Of a DNA stretch of 7,032 nt, positions 6,598 through 7,032 are shown in pieces. Every line of letters starts with the position of its first letter. The stretch's first letter is position 1. The stretch spans positions 1 to 7,032 of the forward strand of contig CAJLCI010000052.1 of the NCBI GenBank assembly GCA_905205065.1, read 5' to 3'. The translations under genes were made by a program, and so were the position numbers. The notes under the pieces are model-generated. The model was given only the letters and a program-made list of their open reading frames with translations, was not told where the DNA came from and did no database searches. The DNA comes from an uncultured Eubacteriales bacterium. GTDB lineage: Bacteria > Bacillota > Clostridia > Oscillospirales > CAG-272.

Positions 6598-6838
6598 TAA
6601 AGAAATTTACAAAAAAATCGAGAAGCTTTTATATGAAAACGGTATAATAGCAAACGCGGAAGATATGGGTGAAACAATAGAGATGGATTCTATAATGTTT
6701 GTTTCACTTATTGTATCTATAGAAGAAACCTTTGACATTACTGTTCCTGTTGAAATGTTGTTGTATGAAAAGTGGAAAAGTATTAACTTGATTACAGAGA
6801 ATATAGAAAATTTAGTCGGTAAATTCAGAGTAATGTAA
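6590..6838 (+). CDS. Acyl-carrier-related protein of the peptide maturation system
   Basis: 82 residues with acyl carrier protein features: an N-terminal helix (KEIYKKIEKLL), the phosphopantetheine motif region EMDSIMF with Ser34, and the acidic recognition helix FVSLIVSIEETFDITVP matching the usual D-S-L...E-x-E-F-x-I-x-I-P pattern. Ser34 means a 4'-phosphopantetheine arm could be attached, making it a functional carrier and not merely a degenerate relative. The start at 6590 follows AGGAG (6579-6583) by 6 bases and overlaps the radical SAM stop by 8 bases, indicating coupled translation. It matches the position and type of the small acyl-carrier-related protein (TIGR04069, from memory) that accompanies CcpM-like enzymes. 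Its cargo is unknown; no activating ligase or phosphopantetheinyl transferase is in the window, so these would be supplied elsewhere. It ends the operon. Confidence 0.82.
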   Translation: MDNKEIYKKIEKLLYENGIIANAEDMGETIEMDSIMFVSLIVSIEETFDITVPVEMLLYEKWKSINLITENIENLVGKFRVM

Positions 6839-6896
6839 TTGACAAAAATTATATGACCGTTCATATATGAAAAACATGCAAAAAAATAATTTTCTT

Positions 6897-7032
6897 TTAA
6901 ATAATCTCCTCGCCTTTTATAATTTTTTCCAGCACGACGGCGATGCCGTCCTCGTTATTTGAACGTGTTACATAGTTGGCTTCACGCAGCAGTTTTTCCG
7001 ATGAGTTTGCCATAGCCACGCCGAGACCGGCA
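6897..7032 (-). CDS. Cof-type HAD hydrolase, C-terminal fragment (continues past the right edge)
   Basis: The last 44 codons of a minus-strand gene, whose stop is at 6897-6899. The tail reads AGLGVAMANSSEKLLREANY, then VTRSNNEDGIAVVLEKII. This matches the C-terminus of Cof/HAD-IIB phosphatases, where G-x-G-V-A-M-x-N-A is followed by A-x-Y-V-T-x-x-N-x-x-D-G-V-A. Such enzymes dephosphorylate sugar phosphates or flavin and pyridoxal phosphates in the cytoplasm. The gene is convergent with the peptide operon and GC-richer (about 48%) than it, so it is probably chromosomal backbone and not part of the pathway. The catalytic Asp and most of the protein lie outside the window. Confidence 0.85.
   Translation of the reverse strand, partial: AGLGVAMANSSEKLLREANYVTRSNNEDGIAVVLEKIIKGEEII

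Noticed and set aside
6851..6898. Possible terminator between the carrier gene and the HAD gene
   Set aside because: ATATGA/TCATAT (6851-6856 and 6861-6866) is a weak 6-bp AT-rich stem and the T-run begins over 20 bases later; an AT-rich convergent gap can give this by chance.
1..7032. CRISPR array, tRNA, rRNA, insertion sequence or attachment-site repeats
   Set aside because: No regularly spaced repeats, cloverleaf-like segments, transposase frames or flanking direct repeats were seen by eye.

Overview
The window holds a compact biosynthetic locus for a ribosomally made, post-translationally modified peptide (RiPP). It probably comes from a low-GC Firmicute of class Clostridia; this rests on the AT-rich coding sequence, strong AGGAGG-type ribosome binding sites and protein family content, and no marker gene fixes the genus. 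The protein set resembles, from memory and unchecked by search, the clostridial CLI_3235-type 'peptide maturation system': a Cys-rich precursor, a TIGR04066-type protein, a CcpM-like radical SAM/SPASM maturase and an acyl-carrier-related protein.

Layout, left to right. At 1-65 on the minus strand is a GC-richer remnant reading like the LexA/S24 cleavage-site region (GRVAAGIPI...), with a stop codon just upstream and no start: a truncated gene at the edge of the locus. At 66-193 is a very AT-rich leader with a strong promoter (TTGACA, 17-base spacer, extended -10). At 206-1192 is a BtrH-N-like protein of about 328 residues. The 200-base gap to 1393 has a terminator-like inverted repeat and a second promoter (TATAAT at 1351). 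The 58-residue precursor (1394-1570) has an Arg/Lys-rich leader ending in Gly-Gly and a 30-residue core with five cysteines and an internal 10-residue repeat. A 12-bp perfect hairpin (1573-1600) separates it from a 598-residue subtilase (S8) fused to a P-loop domain of DUF1611/TIGR04066 type (1615-3411). A tightly coupled ABC exporter (3417-5213), a radical SAM/SPASM maturase (5236-6597) and an overlapping 82-residue acyl-carrier-like protein (6590-6838) follow. At the right edge, on the minus strand, is the C-terminus of a Cof-type HAD hydrolase (6897-7032), probably host backbone.

Proposed working model (inference): the radical SAM enzyme crosslinks the Cys-rich core, the cytoplasmic subtilase domain removes the leader near Gly-Gly because the exporter lacks a C39 peptidase domain, and the ABC protein exports the product. 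The carrier protein keeps its phosphopantetheine serine. BtrH itself is an acyl-carrier-dependent acyltransferase, so the BtrH-like protein and the carrier may form an acylation branch acting on the peptide. No acyl-activating ligase, phosphopantetheinyl transferase, regulator or obvious immunity gene is visible in the window.
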